From assembly GCF_000350225.1 (NCBI RefSeq), contig NW_005178519.1, positions 257,632 to 321,631 on the forward strand: DNA of 64,000 nt, in the 5' to 3' direction. Shown piece by piece: positions 46,073-57,639 of the stretch (position 1 is its first letter; each line of letters starts with the position of its first letter). Both the position numbers and the translations under genes were made by a program. The notes beneath the pieces were generated by a model. It had not been told where the DNA came from. It saw only the letters and a list, made by a program, of their open reading frames with translations, and made no database searches. This DNA comes from Chondrus crispus. Taxonomy: Eukaryota > Rhodophyta > Florideophyceae > Gigartinales > Gigartinaceae.

Positions 46073-47814
46073 CGTCGATCGAAGAAGGACAAGGCCGCGG
46101 TACAGCGGAGTTCCAAGTCGAAGACTTCGAAGAAGAATCTGCGACGCAGGAGCAAGAGTCACTGTAGTGACGAGCCGGAGGACCAAGACTCAATGACCGA
46201 GTTGAATGGCCTTTCCGAAGATGGTGACGACGGTTTGTCGAACCATGCCAGCGATTCCGAACATCGTTCAGCCGAAGGGAAAGGAATTCGCGGGGAAAGA
46301 AAATTACCTCCAGACGGGGCGGGATAACTTCGTCCGCCTCGCGGAGAGACAAGGACGCCGAGCCCGAAAATGTCGCAACGCGGCGCAGGCCGCGATGGGA
46401 GGAGTTGGAGGAGCTGAATCCGACCAACTACCTCTTCAAGAAATTACTTTCGTACCGAACGTACCGCTTGCGGAACCCACAGACATACTTGTCAAGTTGC
46501 CGGCGGACCGCCGTGCGAAAAATTAGGAGAGATATTCCGCCTAAGGTGAAGAAGGACAACACGTTCACAGGTGAAGACGAGGTCCTTGTGTTGGATTTTT
46601 TGGCAAAATTAGTTCAGGAGTTCGATACTCAAGAAATGAACGAGGGGCAAGCGATCCGCTTGTTGCCCGAATTTCTAAGTGGTGTCGCCTTGAGACAGTA
46701 CACTTCGGTGTCTCAGACGGCCGGGTCCCATCACGGAAAGGTGTCCGTTTGGCCGGAGGCCGTACAGTGGTTGTTGAGGAGTTTCGCAACCGACGAGGCG
46801 ATCCGTCAAGCCGTGCTCGCATTGCGAGAGGTTCAGCAAAGACCGTCTGAAGACGAGATGGAATTTTATATCCGTCTGACGGACGCGAGCAATCGATGTG
46901 GAAAAGTATATTCGATGGTAGAACAAATGACGATGTTTATTGAAGGACTCGATTCGAGTATCAAGCCGATGGTATCTCAATACCGAAAAGACAATCGGGA
47001 CGTTTTGTTTTTGAGACTAGTTAATTACGCGAAGGCGCATGGCTCGGCGAGCCGCGCTAAGGACAAGAAGACCAAGAAGGTCACGATTCAGACGCCGTTG
47101 ACGATCAGGGCGGGTAAGAAGCCGAGAGCTTCTTATCCCGGTCGCAAAAGTCACGCTGCTGTCCATTTGGCCGAGTCCATTTCCGCGTCAGATGAGTGCG
47201 GTGCGCACGGAGACAGCGAAAGTCAGTACGAAGGAGCATTGGCAGCCGAAGGAAATTTTATTGAGCCATCGGAGGGCTACGGACAGGAGGACTACGGGGC
47301 AAGCGGGTCGTCAACTCTACCGACGCTCACGTACACGACGGAGTCGTTTTCAGAGCCCACGGATCCCGTTATGATGTTTCGGGGGCGCGGCCACACGCCG
47401 GCGCAGCGCATTTCGACGAAGGACAAGGGTACGACGTTTCGAAGGCCAGGCTGGATGGGGAGGCCGCAACATCAAGGAAGGCCGCCGGTCCGTGGAGGGC
47501 CTAGGCCGCAATATCCCGTCAAGACGCACGGACTGGTGTGCTATCATTGTTACGAAAAGGGGCACGCCGCGCCAACGTGTATACTTTCCCTCCGGGAAAT
47601 GCACCGAGTTTTGGAAAATTATGAGGCGTTGTCTCCGATGGAGAGGTTAGGAACACCATCGACGAGTTATCTGAAGGTCAAGAACTGGTTCGATTCGCAG
47701 ACGGCAAGGACGCCGAGTGCTTCAACGCCGAGGTCGAACCAACCCTTCAGAGGGCCCGCCGCGGGCCCCGCGTCGTCGGATGTGAGAAGGATCCCGCAGC
47801 GGCAGGAAAACTAG
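46073..47814 (+). pseudogene. gag: B3 gag, C-terminal part (after B4)
   Basis: The frame resumes with SKKDKAAVQRSSKSK and shifts near 46300. It is then open from 46405 for 469 codons: ELNPTNYLFKKLLSYRTYRL, FLAKLVQEFDTQEMNEGQAIR, TMFIEGLDSSIKPMVSQY, the knuckle CYHCYEKGHAAPTC and the end DVRRIPQRQEN at 47814. Capsid and nucleocapsid are thus intact in one frame. Pol is open in the -1 frame across the gag stop (AAGKLERGISHES). Confidence 0.9.
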
Positions 47815-47977
47815 AGAGGGGAATCTCGCATGAGTCGCGAGAGGCACAGGGTCGATGTACTATGCCCGGGGCGCAGCCCCGTTCCCCGTCTCTAAAGGAA
47901 ACATTTGGCCCCGATGAGGAGGTTGATGGGTGGGTGGATAAGCCAAGCCCAAAGGGCCAGCTCAAGTCAAGAAAATT

Positions 47978-49669
47978 TTGAGCCGAGCCAGAGATCATCC
48001 GTTGGAAGAAGTTCGAAGACCCTGGTACACGGTTAAGCGAAGGGAGTGTCCCGAGAAGATTTTGGTTCTTGCGCGAAAAAACTACAAAGTTTACGCGGAC
48101 ATTGGACCAACAGTCGGATTGATGAGCCGGGTGTTGTCTGTTTTAGACACCGGCGCGGGACCAAACCTTGTGCGAAAATCGGAACTCCCAGCTGGAATGG
48201 AATCTCTAGTGTCCTACGGACCGACCCAAGACATTGGCGACGCGAATAACAGGGCACTCCAGACTCTCGGAACCATCAAGATGCCCGTGAGACTTGAACG
48301 ATTTGTGGCTGCCGCCGATTTTATTGTGTGCGAAAAGCTCGCGGTACCGCTAATTCTAGGCGCGGACTACTGTGACCGGTTTGTGGAAGCCATTTATCGA
48401 ATGAAGAAAACGGTTGAGTTGGCGGATTTCTCGGAGGTTCCGATAGTTAGGCGGTTCTCGACGAGACAAGAGAAGAAGAATCTCGTCCCGGGAGAGGACG
48501 AGAACGATGGAAAGGTGGAACGAATTTCCCCGAAGGTGAAAGTGGTAAGAGCCACGACTATCGAGCCAGGGACGCAACGCGTCGTGGAATGCACCTCGAA
48601 GAGGGCGGGCTTGGTTGTGGTTCAGCCGTACTCGTCGTTGTACGAAAGGCACGGGTTGACGTGCACGAATGGTGTTGTTCAGGTTGAGCCTGACAGGCCA
48701 TTTCGTTTACTCGTTGCGAATTTTAGGACGTACCCTGTCAGGGTGCAAAAAGGCCAGGTGATAGCAGAATTATCACGGCATCCGAGAACCGCGCTCGAGA
48801 GCAAAACCATCATTGGTGAAGTTCTCGGAATTCAAGAAAGGAAGAAGGAAAATTTTCCTAATTCCACCAAGACGCCTACGGGCGAGACAAGATGCGAACC
48901 GTCGGATCAAGCGCGCGAGAACCAGCCAGAAGAACGGTCGGCAGGGCTCTCCGCGTCGGCATCTACGAAGTTGCAACGCAGGATTGAGCCGCCACCGCCG
49001 GACGTAGAGGACCTCGACCTGAGCCACGTGCCGGACCGGCTGCGCGAGCAGTTCCGTCGGATGTTGAAGAAGTATTCAAGGATGTGGGATGGGACGCTTG
49101 GCGAAATTAATACCACAGTCCATCGGATCGAGTTGATCCCCGAGACTCGTCCCATTGCACAAGCCCCGTATCGGGCCGGGCCTAAAGCCCGCGAAGTGGA
49201 AGATGCAGAGGTGCAGAAGATGTTAGAGGCAGGAGTGATAGAACCAGCGCAGTCAGAATGGGCGTCGCCCGTTTTATTAGTGCCGAAGCCGGACGGATCG
49301 ATGCGTTTTTGCGTAGACTACCGCAGGCTGAACGCAGTGACTGTGAAGGACACGTACCGTTTGCCACGCATGGACGAGTGTCTAGACTCGCTTGGTGACG
49401 CCAAGGTTTTGTCCGCGTTGGACGCGATATCGGGATATTGGCAGATGCCTATCCCTGAGCTCGACCGCGACAACACCGCATTTTCATGTCACTCAGGACT
49501 GTATCGCTTCTCAAGAATGCCCTTCGGGCTAACCAACGCACCAGCGACGTTCCAGAGAGCAATGGATATCCTGCTCTCCCCGTTCCGTTGGAAATGCTGT
49601 TTGGTGTATCTGGATGACATAATAATTTTTAGCAAGTCGTGGGAAGAGCACATCGTGCATGTGGATTAA
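47978..49669 (+). pseudogene. pol: B3 protease and reverse transcriptase
   Basis: 563 codons. Protease: LARKNYKVYADIGPTVGLMSRV, then D-T-G-A-G-P-N-L-V near residue 58 and VPLILGADYCDRF. Linker: VVQPYSSLYERHGLTCTNGV. RT: YRAGPKAREVEDAEVQKML, LLVPKPDGSMRFCVDYRRLN, MPFGLTNAPATFQRAMD and catalytic VYLDDIIIFSKSW near residue 550. A TAA replaces GAA at 49667-49669, right after EEHIVHVD. Just upstream, a shift near 47950 separates this frame from the -1 frame that leaves gag. Every catalytic residue seen is intact. Confidence 0.92.
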
Positions 49670-50938
49670 ATACTTTCCGTATTGGAAACGGCAGATGTCA
49701 AGCTCAAGCTTCGCAAGTGCGAATTTTTCGTGGAAAAGATCAAGTACCTGGGCCACGTCGTCCGCCCAGGTACGCTAGAAGTCGATGTCGCGCGAACCGC
49801 CGCGTTGGAACAAGTGCGGTACCCGCGAACATAGACACAGCTTAAAAGCTTCCTGGGACTTTGCAATGTCTACCGCAGGTTCGTTCTGCATTATGCGAAA
49901 ATCGCGCAGTCTCTAAACCAACTGTTGAAGAAAGGACAACCGGTCCAGTTGGAAGGATTCCACGAACCGTGCAAGAAAGCTTTTCATAAGCTCAAGGACG
50001 CCATCCTGGCACCGCCGGTGTTGGCGCAGCCGAAGAAGTACCTACCCTACTCGGTAGACACTGATGCAAGCGAATATCAAATCGGCGCTGCATTATTTCA
50101 AACACACTCGGATGCGCAACGCAAACCCATCGGGTTCTTTTCAAGAACGTTAGCCGCAGCCGAAAGAAGCTATTCTGTATCAGAAAAAGAATGTTTAGCG
50201 GTAATTTGGGCCGTACAGACTTTAAGACCATATTTATATGGCGAGCACTTCATCGTGCATACCGACCATGCCTCATTGAGGTGGTTGATGAACGTAACTG
50301 ACCCCAGCGGGAGATTAATCCGATGGAGGCTCCGCCTCTCGGAATTTGATTTTGAAATCAAGTACAAAAAGGGAAAGGCGAACAGCCAGGCGGACGCTTT
50401 GTCAAGGTTGCGGACCGCAGGAGAAACCGTCGACGAAATCGACGACGAAATCCCATGCTTTACGGCCGAACCGGCCGAGAATACAGTGGAGGACGAGGAA
50501 AGTTTAGACGCGATAGACGACATCCTCGCTGTTGAGGGGGGGACCGCCCCTGATCGCCTCGATCAATTCCAAGCTGTCACTCCGGAGGAGCTCATTCGCG
50601 AGCAAGCCGTCGACCCCTTCTGCAATCGCATCAAGGAAGAAATGGACGCCGGAAAGGTGAGAACGTTCAGCGTGGAGACCGAGGAACTCGAAGGAACTCT
50701 ATGCCGTACCGTGGCAGAGTTTGTACAAGTGGTGATACCACAATCATTAAGGGACCGCGTCCTAGGGTTGAGCCACTACCCAAAATTGGCAGGCCACCCG
50801 GGAGACAGGAAACTTTACAAGGCATTGAGAAGATATTTTTATTGGCTTACGATGGCCCTAGACTGCTACGCAGTCGCGAAGAATTGCGCCGCATGCGCGC
50901 GGGAAAGGGTGAAGTTAAGAAAAGCACGAAGGAAATGA
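49670..50938 (+). pseudogene. pol: B3 RT end, RNase H and integrase N-terminus
   Basis: Same frame as the preceding RT. A second stop, TAG for CAG, lies near 49832 (after VRYPRT). The frame is open from there for 360 codons: FLGLCNVYRRFV, then RNase H (YSVDTDASEYQIGAALF, EKECLAVIW, HTDHASLRWLMN), the hinge QADALSRL, an acidic stretch, and the integrase zinc-binding region (SHYPKLAGHPGD, NCAACARERVKL). A small deletion near 50920 shifts the frame into the next segment. Confidence 0.9.
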
Positions 50939-52272
50939 AGCTGTTCACGCCCAAACCCCGGCTGGAGTTTGTCGCCATCGACATCCTCGGCGAATTAATT
51001 ACAACTAAACGAGGGAATCGGTATATTCTCGTGATCAGCAATCGATACTCGAAACTAGTACGAACCGTACCGTTGAAGAAGATATCAGCTGCGCACATCG
51101 CACAAGCCTTCGTTCACCATTGGGTATTCGTGTACGGACCGCCGGTCAAGCTGCTGTCCGACAATGGAACACAGTTCACGGCCCGGTTCTTTCAAAACGT
51201 CTGCCGAATTCTCGGCATACGCAATGTGTTCACGACTACGTACCACCCGCAAGCCCACGGCCAAGTTGAGAGGTTTAACCGCACGCTGACTTCCGCGCTG
51301 CGAAAATATGTTGGAGAGCATCCCAAAGACTGGGACCTATTTAGCGACGCTGTGACGTTCGCATACAACACGCAAGTTCATCGAACTACGAACATCGCGC
51401 CCTTCGAGCTGGTGTTAGCTCGGGCTCCGAGAAGCATTGCGTTACAAGCGCAGCCAAGTTTGGAAGGATTTAGCTCGAATCGAGCGTATTACCTGAAATG
51501 GCAGTCGTGGTTGGAAAGCCTGATGAAAGGCGCTGATAAGAGTCTGCGAAAAGAACAAGCGCTCTACAAGCGAAACTTTGACGCAAGGCTTCGCAAACCG
51601 AAGTATGACATCCCTTCAGGATTCTACGTTTTCCTCCGGAAGGAACAGGGGACAGCAACAGAACATAGACACAAGCTGGCACAAGTTGCCACGGGACCGT
51701 ATGCAGTCAAGAAATCAGATAAGAACACGGTTGTCATCGCCATAGGCGACCAAGAAGAGCGCGTGTCGCGAGATAGAGTCGAATTAGCCCCTAGTCGCAT
51801 GCACTACATGCCGATATCAGGCCTACGACAGGCTCTACAGTTCCTCAGCGGACGCGAGGGGAATCAAGAACGCGACGCGATGGAGAGTGAGGAAGGTCCT
51901 CTCACGCGAGCGCAGATGTTAGAGGACGAGGAAGATGTTGTCAGTCGAAACCCGTCGGCGGAGATACCGCAAGACTTACGGAGAACAAGTAATTCAGAAG
52001 AGTTGGAGGAGTCGGAGAATCTTCAGGAGGGGGAAGAAATTAACCCCAGACGCGAGGAAGAAAATGAGAATGCCGAGTACGTGATAGAAAAGATCATCGA
52101 TCACGGGTATCGAGATGAGGAATTTGTCCTCAGGGTGAAATGGTATGGGTATGAGACGAAGGACGCGACGTGGGAACCAGTCGCGCAATTACCGCGCAGC
52201 GCCGTGGTGAGATATTTCCAAAGGAAGAAGTTATCCTTGCCGCCGCAAGTTGGACGCGCCCAAGCGGGGTAA
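50920..52272 (+). CDS. pol: B3 integrase core, tail and chromodomain
   Basis: About 450 open codons. Core: VAIDILGELITT, LSDNGTQFTARFF, and the glutamate in HGQVERFNRTL give the D,D,E triad. A tail with the conserved GPYAVKKSDKNTVVIAI and ERVSRDRVELAPS follows. After an acidic 80-residue linker the protein ends in a chromodomain: EYVIEKIIDHGYRDEEF, VKWYGYETKDATWEPVAQLP, VRYFQRKKL. The cage aromatics are present. This is the best-preserved integrase-chromodomain in the window. Confidence 0.93.
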   Translation, partial: KSTKEMKLFTPKPRLEFVAIDILGELITTKRGNRYILVISNRYSKLVRTVPLKKISAAHIAQAFVHHWVFVYGPPVKLLSDNGTQFTARFFQNVCRILGIRNVFTTTYHPQAHGQVERFNRTLTSALRKYVGEHPKDWDLFSDAVTFAYNTQVHRTTNIAPFELVLARAPRSIALQAQPSLEGFSSNRAYYLKWQSWLESLMKGADKSLRKEQALYKRNFDARLRKPKYDIPSGFYVFLRKEQGTATEHRHKLAQVATGPYAVKKSDKNTVVIAIGDQEERVSRDRVELAPSRMHYMPISGLRQALQFLSGREGNQERDAMESEEGPLTRAQMLEDEEDVVSRNPSAEIPQDLRRTSNSEELEESENLQEGEEINPRREEENENAEYVIEKIIDHGYRDEEFVLRVKWYGYETKDATWEPVAQLPRSAVVRYFQRKKLSLPPQVGRAQAG

Positions 52273-55200
52273 CACCCGTTGGGATGTCGTCAAGTTGGAA
52301 TTGGTACTTTGAGACGCGGCGCGAAGACAGAGAGAGTGGTGATCACAGGAGTCGGGACAGCAGAGAGTAAGGAGATGGAGAGAAGAAGTGAGATAGTCAA
52401 TTTTCCCTTGACCGCTGCACATGCAGAGAGCGGCGAGTGTCGCCCTCCAAAGAAATGGAGGAGATACTGTAGTCTCCGGTGTAGATAATACGCAAATTAC
52501 GTATGATCACGCGCCGCGGTCGTGCACACGTGATATGACGTTTGGATCAGTGATCCGCCCCGGTCCAATTTGATTTGATGAAAATTTTATGGGGCATTTT
52601 AAGAATGGACAAACGGACAATTGTCGCACGGGAAAATGCGAAACACAGAAGTAGAAGTGCAGTGTGAATTTTAACGAAAGTTAAGGGAACGGTACCGCTG
52701 GTCGAGAGTACAGGACGTGGAGATATTCGCGAAGTCAAGTTCGAGCATCTGCGACGGGCTGCAACACGCCACCGACGCCGCCCATGCTCCGACTGAGTCG
52801 CAAGGAAGTCCTGATGGGAACGCCGATGACGTACAGCAGTCGTGCGCGCGGTACCACCTCTAACGAGTTTCTGATTTTCCTTTGTCATCAATGTTTTTGT
52901 TTTGTTTGTATCTCTCAACAGGACCTCGTTACTGAGGGGAAGTAGAAGGAAATAGATCGTCTGGTAGACGACCGACGATCATCGCAAAAAGACTTCAGAC
53001 AAGCATGCGAGGAGGCACAAAACGACGCTACGCGTCGCGGGCTGTTCGTAATTGAGGGCGAGTCGAAGAAGCAACACCGTGTCGCAAGCTCATGGTATCA
53101 CGCGAGCAATTACACGACTGACTTCGTCATCAACGAGAAGGTAATGTGTCAGCACAATCAGAAAAGATGGGTTTCACCGCGTGCACATTCTTTTCGTCCC
53201 ACGAGCGACCTATGTACCCGCCTACCCCCCAAGTCCTTCTTTCTCTTCTTTTGCTTTTGTTTTGCTTTCGTTTTCTGTCTTCTTTTCTTTTTTTTCGTTT
53301 CTTTTGTGACATGCAAAGCACAAACCCAGAACCACAGGAAGCGGAAAGAAAGCCGCGCGACGTGCGCCGGTCGACGTCCTAGCAAGGAAGACCTGCGAAC
53401 CGACGATCGCCACCAATCTACGACGCGTTGGTTCAAGCGGAGACGGAGAGCCAAGTGTCTGTTCGTTTTGCAAGGACGCCAAATTGCGAGACTCCGTGCC
53501 CCTGTCAGGAATAATGTGCTGCGTGAGGAGCTGGAAGGATGTCCGAAGAACATAAAAAGAATATGTATATACATGTATATAATGCAGTGATTGGAGTCAT
53601 GCACGAAATCGAAGGAGCGGATTGCTGTCGCTCGTTGGAAAGGGGGATGTCGTGGCACAAGCAAGGGTGGAGACTTTCGGTCCGTCAGCGGCGTAAACCA
53701 CCTAGAAAGGTGCGCGAGTTAACGCACGAAACTATACTGCACGGAGTAGGTGAATTGTTCGCTCGCCGATTCCCTACAATGATAACGAAAATCGGCTCGC
53801 CGCCGTTACTGAGGAGGTCCATGGCTTATTTGTCGATTGTTTAATCTGGTTGTGTTTCAACCCCTGTTTTGCTGTGCTTTCATTTTTTTTGGTATCGCAG
53901 ACACGAGTGGCCTCGGTCGTACGACAACCGAACGAGGAAAAGAATGAGAATTTGTCCCACAACCCGCCTACGTAGCACCCCTGAAGTTCAGAAGCTGGTA
54001 ATGATTTCCGAGAACGGATGTCTGAAATACTTCCCGCAGTGTCCCCCGACGGTTAGGAGGGTAACCACAAAATGGACGTATCGTTCAAATCCCGACTACA
54101 GCCTGAAGACACTGCCGAACACCTGTATACGTGTCAAATTCGTACACGACACTTTGTCCTTGCAAGGCTTAAATTGCGATGAAGCCTCTGAGCCAAGGCC
54201 CAGAACCCAGTGACTCCCGTCGTTGACGTCGACATTTCGAGACCTGCGTATCAGCGACGATGAAAGGGAAATGACGGCGCCGACTTCGCGCCGACTTCGC
54301 GCCGACTTCGCGCCGACTTCGCGCCGATGATGCGGTGGTGGTCAGAGGGCATAATAGAGGACACATTGACACCACCTCATTTCACATGAGGCAGCCACGA
54401 GGACAAATCGACGACAATGTCACGAAGGAAAGAGAGACTGTAAGGACAGTGTAGCTCGAGAACACGGCCCCCCTGCTGCAATGGATACAAGGCCAAAGCA
54501 ACCAAACCTCGGGGACGCCGCACACTTCGGTGGGGTCGGCTCCGTAAGAACAACAAGTGCTCCACGAAGACAGACGCGTTCCCAGGTGACGCAAGTCTAG
54601 CCGCGCCTTCAGAAATATTATTGGGGAAAGTAGAAACGTGAATTAACTAGACAATCCGGATCGCGAGGTGTAAACCTCCTGAGATCGGATACTGGGAACA
54701 ATGAGGTAGAAAAAAAATGTTACGACAAAGTAGCTGCCGAGACGTGGACGTCAATTGACATGACTTTGGTGGGTCGAAAGGGAAGTGCAAATATAGAGAG
54801 GACAAACGGATAACGCGCACATGGTCACTCACTGCCAATGAACAGGGAGGAGCGCGCCGCGCTCGCTTTAATGACGTCCTCGCACACGGCGATTGCTACG
54901 AGGATCCCGTGTACCCGTTGCGACACTCCCAAGACACTCGCCACGCGATGTCGACGCACAAGGTGGAAAGGAACATTTAACATATTCTTACAAGGTTCGT
55001 GTTCCATGCGCGGGAAAGGAGGAACGAAGGACACGCTTTAGAGTGAAGGGATTACACAGTACTCCCCCCCCGACGCGCAGAACTCAAGGAAAATCAGGGA
55101 ACTCGAGGACGGTTTGACGCAGTCATTTTGAGATGGGGAAGTTGCCGGACGCGTTGGAAAAGAGGAGGGCATCGTAGTGGGTCTAGGCTGAGGTCGGTCA

Positions 55201-55661
55201 CGGCCCCGACAGTCGAACAAGACATCTACGCATCTGCCGCACAGCGCTCGCTGAGCGCGCCCAAGGAATGGAATACCCAGGGTATTGTCAATGCCACACC
55301 GCTCGAAATGGGTTGTAGGTGAAGTAGGGCTATCGTTGTCATACTACCTGCAGATATTTGTTGACCTGATTGGAAAGGAGGGAAAGCCGCGCCAGGGCTG
55401 CCGTAAAGAGGAGGAAATTGGGAAAAAGAGGAGGAGATTGACAGAAGATGATATGCAACCGCAAGGTCGCGGTGCATACAATAAGAGGAGGAAGTCTACG
55501 GACCAAGGTGTGACCGGAGACGGATGGAGGCATGTTGCAAAGAAAATGAAAAAGAGAAAAAAAGAGAGGAGGAAGCTGAGGAGAAGAGAACGCAAATTTA
55601 TTCTCACAAGGGGGGTAATGATGCGAAAATCGGTTATGAGGGATCGGCCGTGAGCAGCAGA
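52273..55661 (+). other. B3 spacer between pol and ORF X
   Basis: 3.4 kb with no recognised domain. Three pyrimidine tracts ending in AG look like 3' splice sites on the sense strand: near 52895-52920 (ctctcaacag), 53240-53331 (gcaaag or cccag) and 53845-53900 (tatcgcag). The segments after the first two read as plausible coding exons. 54277-54326 is an 11-bp tandem repeat. 55380-55610 is purine-rich. It matches spacers of B1 and B4 in position and composition. Confidence 0.55.
54277..54326. repeat. 11-bp tandem repeat (gcgccgacttc)
   Basis: Four exact head-to-tail copies of gcgccgacttc and a partial fifth (gcgccga), inside the B3 spacer. I do not see the array in the B1 or B4 spacers, so it may be a local expansion. 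Confidence 0.85.
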
Positions 55662-57514
55662 TCAACGGGAGGGAGCACCGGAGCCGCTTTCCTTCGGCAG
55701 AGAGGTGAGGAGACGGGCGAGGACGCGTAGGTCCTCCAGAGTTGCACCCTGCAGCGCCTCCGCCTCTACGCCATGGGCCCGGAGAAGTCGATGATACACG
55801 CCTGAGGCGGTGTTGTTTTCTTTGGGAACTGAGGGTGAAGGAAGAGCCAAGGCAGGCGTGACGAGTGGCTCCTCACGTACAGGGGAAATCTGACGTGGGG
55901 TCGGACCCACGTCAGACGGCGGCACTTCCCGGACTGATAGGGTTTCAGTTGAGTTTGTTAAGTGAAACACGACGCGAGGAGGACTTTCGCGTGTGGATGG
56001 ACCCACCGGAGGGGGGCGCGGCAGTGAAAGAGCCGGCTGAGGTGGAATTGCAGGCAAAGACGGCTCGGTGAGACAAGGCGTTGGGGACTGTACGTCCGGC
56101 GTGGAAGGTTGGACCGCCGAACGAGGAGACGAAGGGCCGGACGGTCGAGAGCATACGCTCTCTGCACGAGGGTCCACGCCTCGCTCGGGACCGCGTCGGG
56201 GATGGGGATTTGATTCCCGAACTGTCGACTCAGTCGAGTTTCTGAGGACGAGCACAACGTCGACGTCCAGGGGTTAAACCAGACGAAGTCGCCCGCTGCG
56301 CTGTGACTACGTCCGGGAGAAAAGGAGGGAAGTCGCTTTGCGAAGGAGCGGGAAGAGTTGTGAGGGGGAACGCTGGCCCAGTCGATCTGCCTAATCTTGT
56401 CCAGCAGCGAGTGCAACTCGAGGTCGGTGTCGGCGCCACCCAGGGGGACAGTGTAATCCAGAAGGCACATGAGCTCAACGAGCTTCGGGGGAAGGTACCA
56501 CAGACGCCAACAATCATACGCCTCCCAAAGCAAGATGCCAACGACCTTCACGCACCACTCGATCATGAAGACAACCCACAACCCGTGTCGGGGGTCGTTC
56601 AGGTGGCTGCCGAAGTATGTAAGGATGGGGCCCAGTTCCGACCAAAATCCTTGGCAGACTTCAAACTGACCCCACCATGAGGGAAGCTGCTGGTATCGGT
56701 TGACGTAGTGGGACCGCGCGATCTCCCCCGCCTCGATCATTTGGTATGCCAGGAAGTATCCTGTGTCCGACCTCATTTTGCGCTCGTACCGAACGGTGTG
56801 TTGGAAGAAGTAAAGGTTCCCGCGTTTCATGCGCCGGAAATTAACAGGGAGAATCGCACGCGTCCACGACATTGCGTCATTCGTCACCGTCAATTGGTTA
56901 TGCCATAAGCGGTCCGCTTCCAGTACGGGGTCACCATGGGTCCAACTGACGAGACTGTCAAGATAATGGCGCTCCCCCTCCGTACGGAATTTCCACGTGT
57001 CGCAGCCGAAGGAAGGAGGAATAACGGTGTCTGTCAAATGGAGGTCAAGCCGGGTGAGTACAGTGTCCATGAATCGCAGGGACAAGGTGCGACGGCCGCG
57101 TGGAGAGGAGTGACGAAGGATGGAGGTAGGAATGGCAATGCGGGCGCGCCAGCCAAAAGTGCGAATGGCTTGTAGGGGTAGTTGACCGGGTAACATGCCA
57201 GCGCCGTCTGCAAAACTATGTTCGATGGCAGCAACATCGCGGACGCCCACAGGGGAGAACCACTGGGAAGAGGCAAATAGGGAAGGATGTTCACGCATGG
57301 ATTTGTCTTGTAGCTCATCGAGCGAGGGGTATCGACGGGCTACCCAAGAAGAATGGTAGCCCGGATGGAAGGCCGGTTCGGTAGGGTTGGTAACAGGAGG
57401 TAGACGGGGTATGAAAGGAAGACCCCGGGGCACTTCGGGCTTGCGAGGAAAGCACACACCCGGACGCTTACGGGTGGCACTATCGTCCGAGTGTTCCGAC
57501 GGAGAAGGAAGCAT
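55662..57514 (-). CDS. ORF X copy in B3 (longest, one frameshift)
   Basis: Start at 57514 (MLPSPSEHSDDSATRKR), 126 bp from the 3' LTR, antisense to B3 gag-pol. The first frame is open for 518 codons, to 55958. The conserved C-terminus (LLRAHGVEAEALQGA, DLRVLARLLTSLP) lies in the overlapping frame 56255-55662. Comparison with the B1 copy places the shift near 56170-56210, so the intact protein would have about 615 residues. Order: basic Ser-rich N-terminus; a conserved core of about 370 residues (FADGAGMLPGQLPLQAIR, FGCDTWKFRTEGERHYLD, RSDTGYFLAYQMIEA, LPSWWGQFEVCQGFWSEL, WEAYDCWRLWYLPP); AAGDFVWFNPWTSTL; a Pro/Ser linker; the C-terminal block. It is clearly diverged from the B2 and B4 copies yet conserved in the core. 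Function unknown. Confidence 0.8.
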
Positions 57515-57626
57515 GGTATTTTCGTCTTACCCTTGTAAGAACGCCGCGCAGAGTGATTGATGACTGGGAAACACGGTAAGGAACGGCAGGATATTATACG
57601 ATGGCTTGGCGCTGTACAAGAGCGCT

Positions 57627-57639
57627 CAGGAGGGGGATA
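57627..57639 (+). other. Polypurine tract of B3
   Basis: caggagggggata directly abuts the 3' LTR; equivalents on the minus strand lie at 11593, 14872, 20763 and 32648. This is where plus-strand DNA synthesis would be primed, and it confirms the orientation of each element. Confidence 0.82.

Noticed and set aside
53220..53330. Poly-T tract as a terminator
   Set aside because: The window is eukaryotic, and no stem precedes the tract; a splice-acceptor pyrimidine tract is a better reading.
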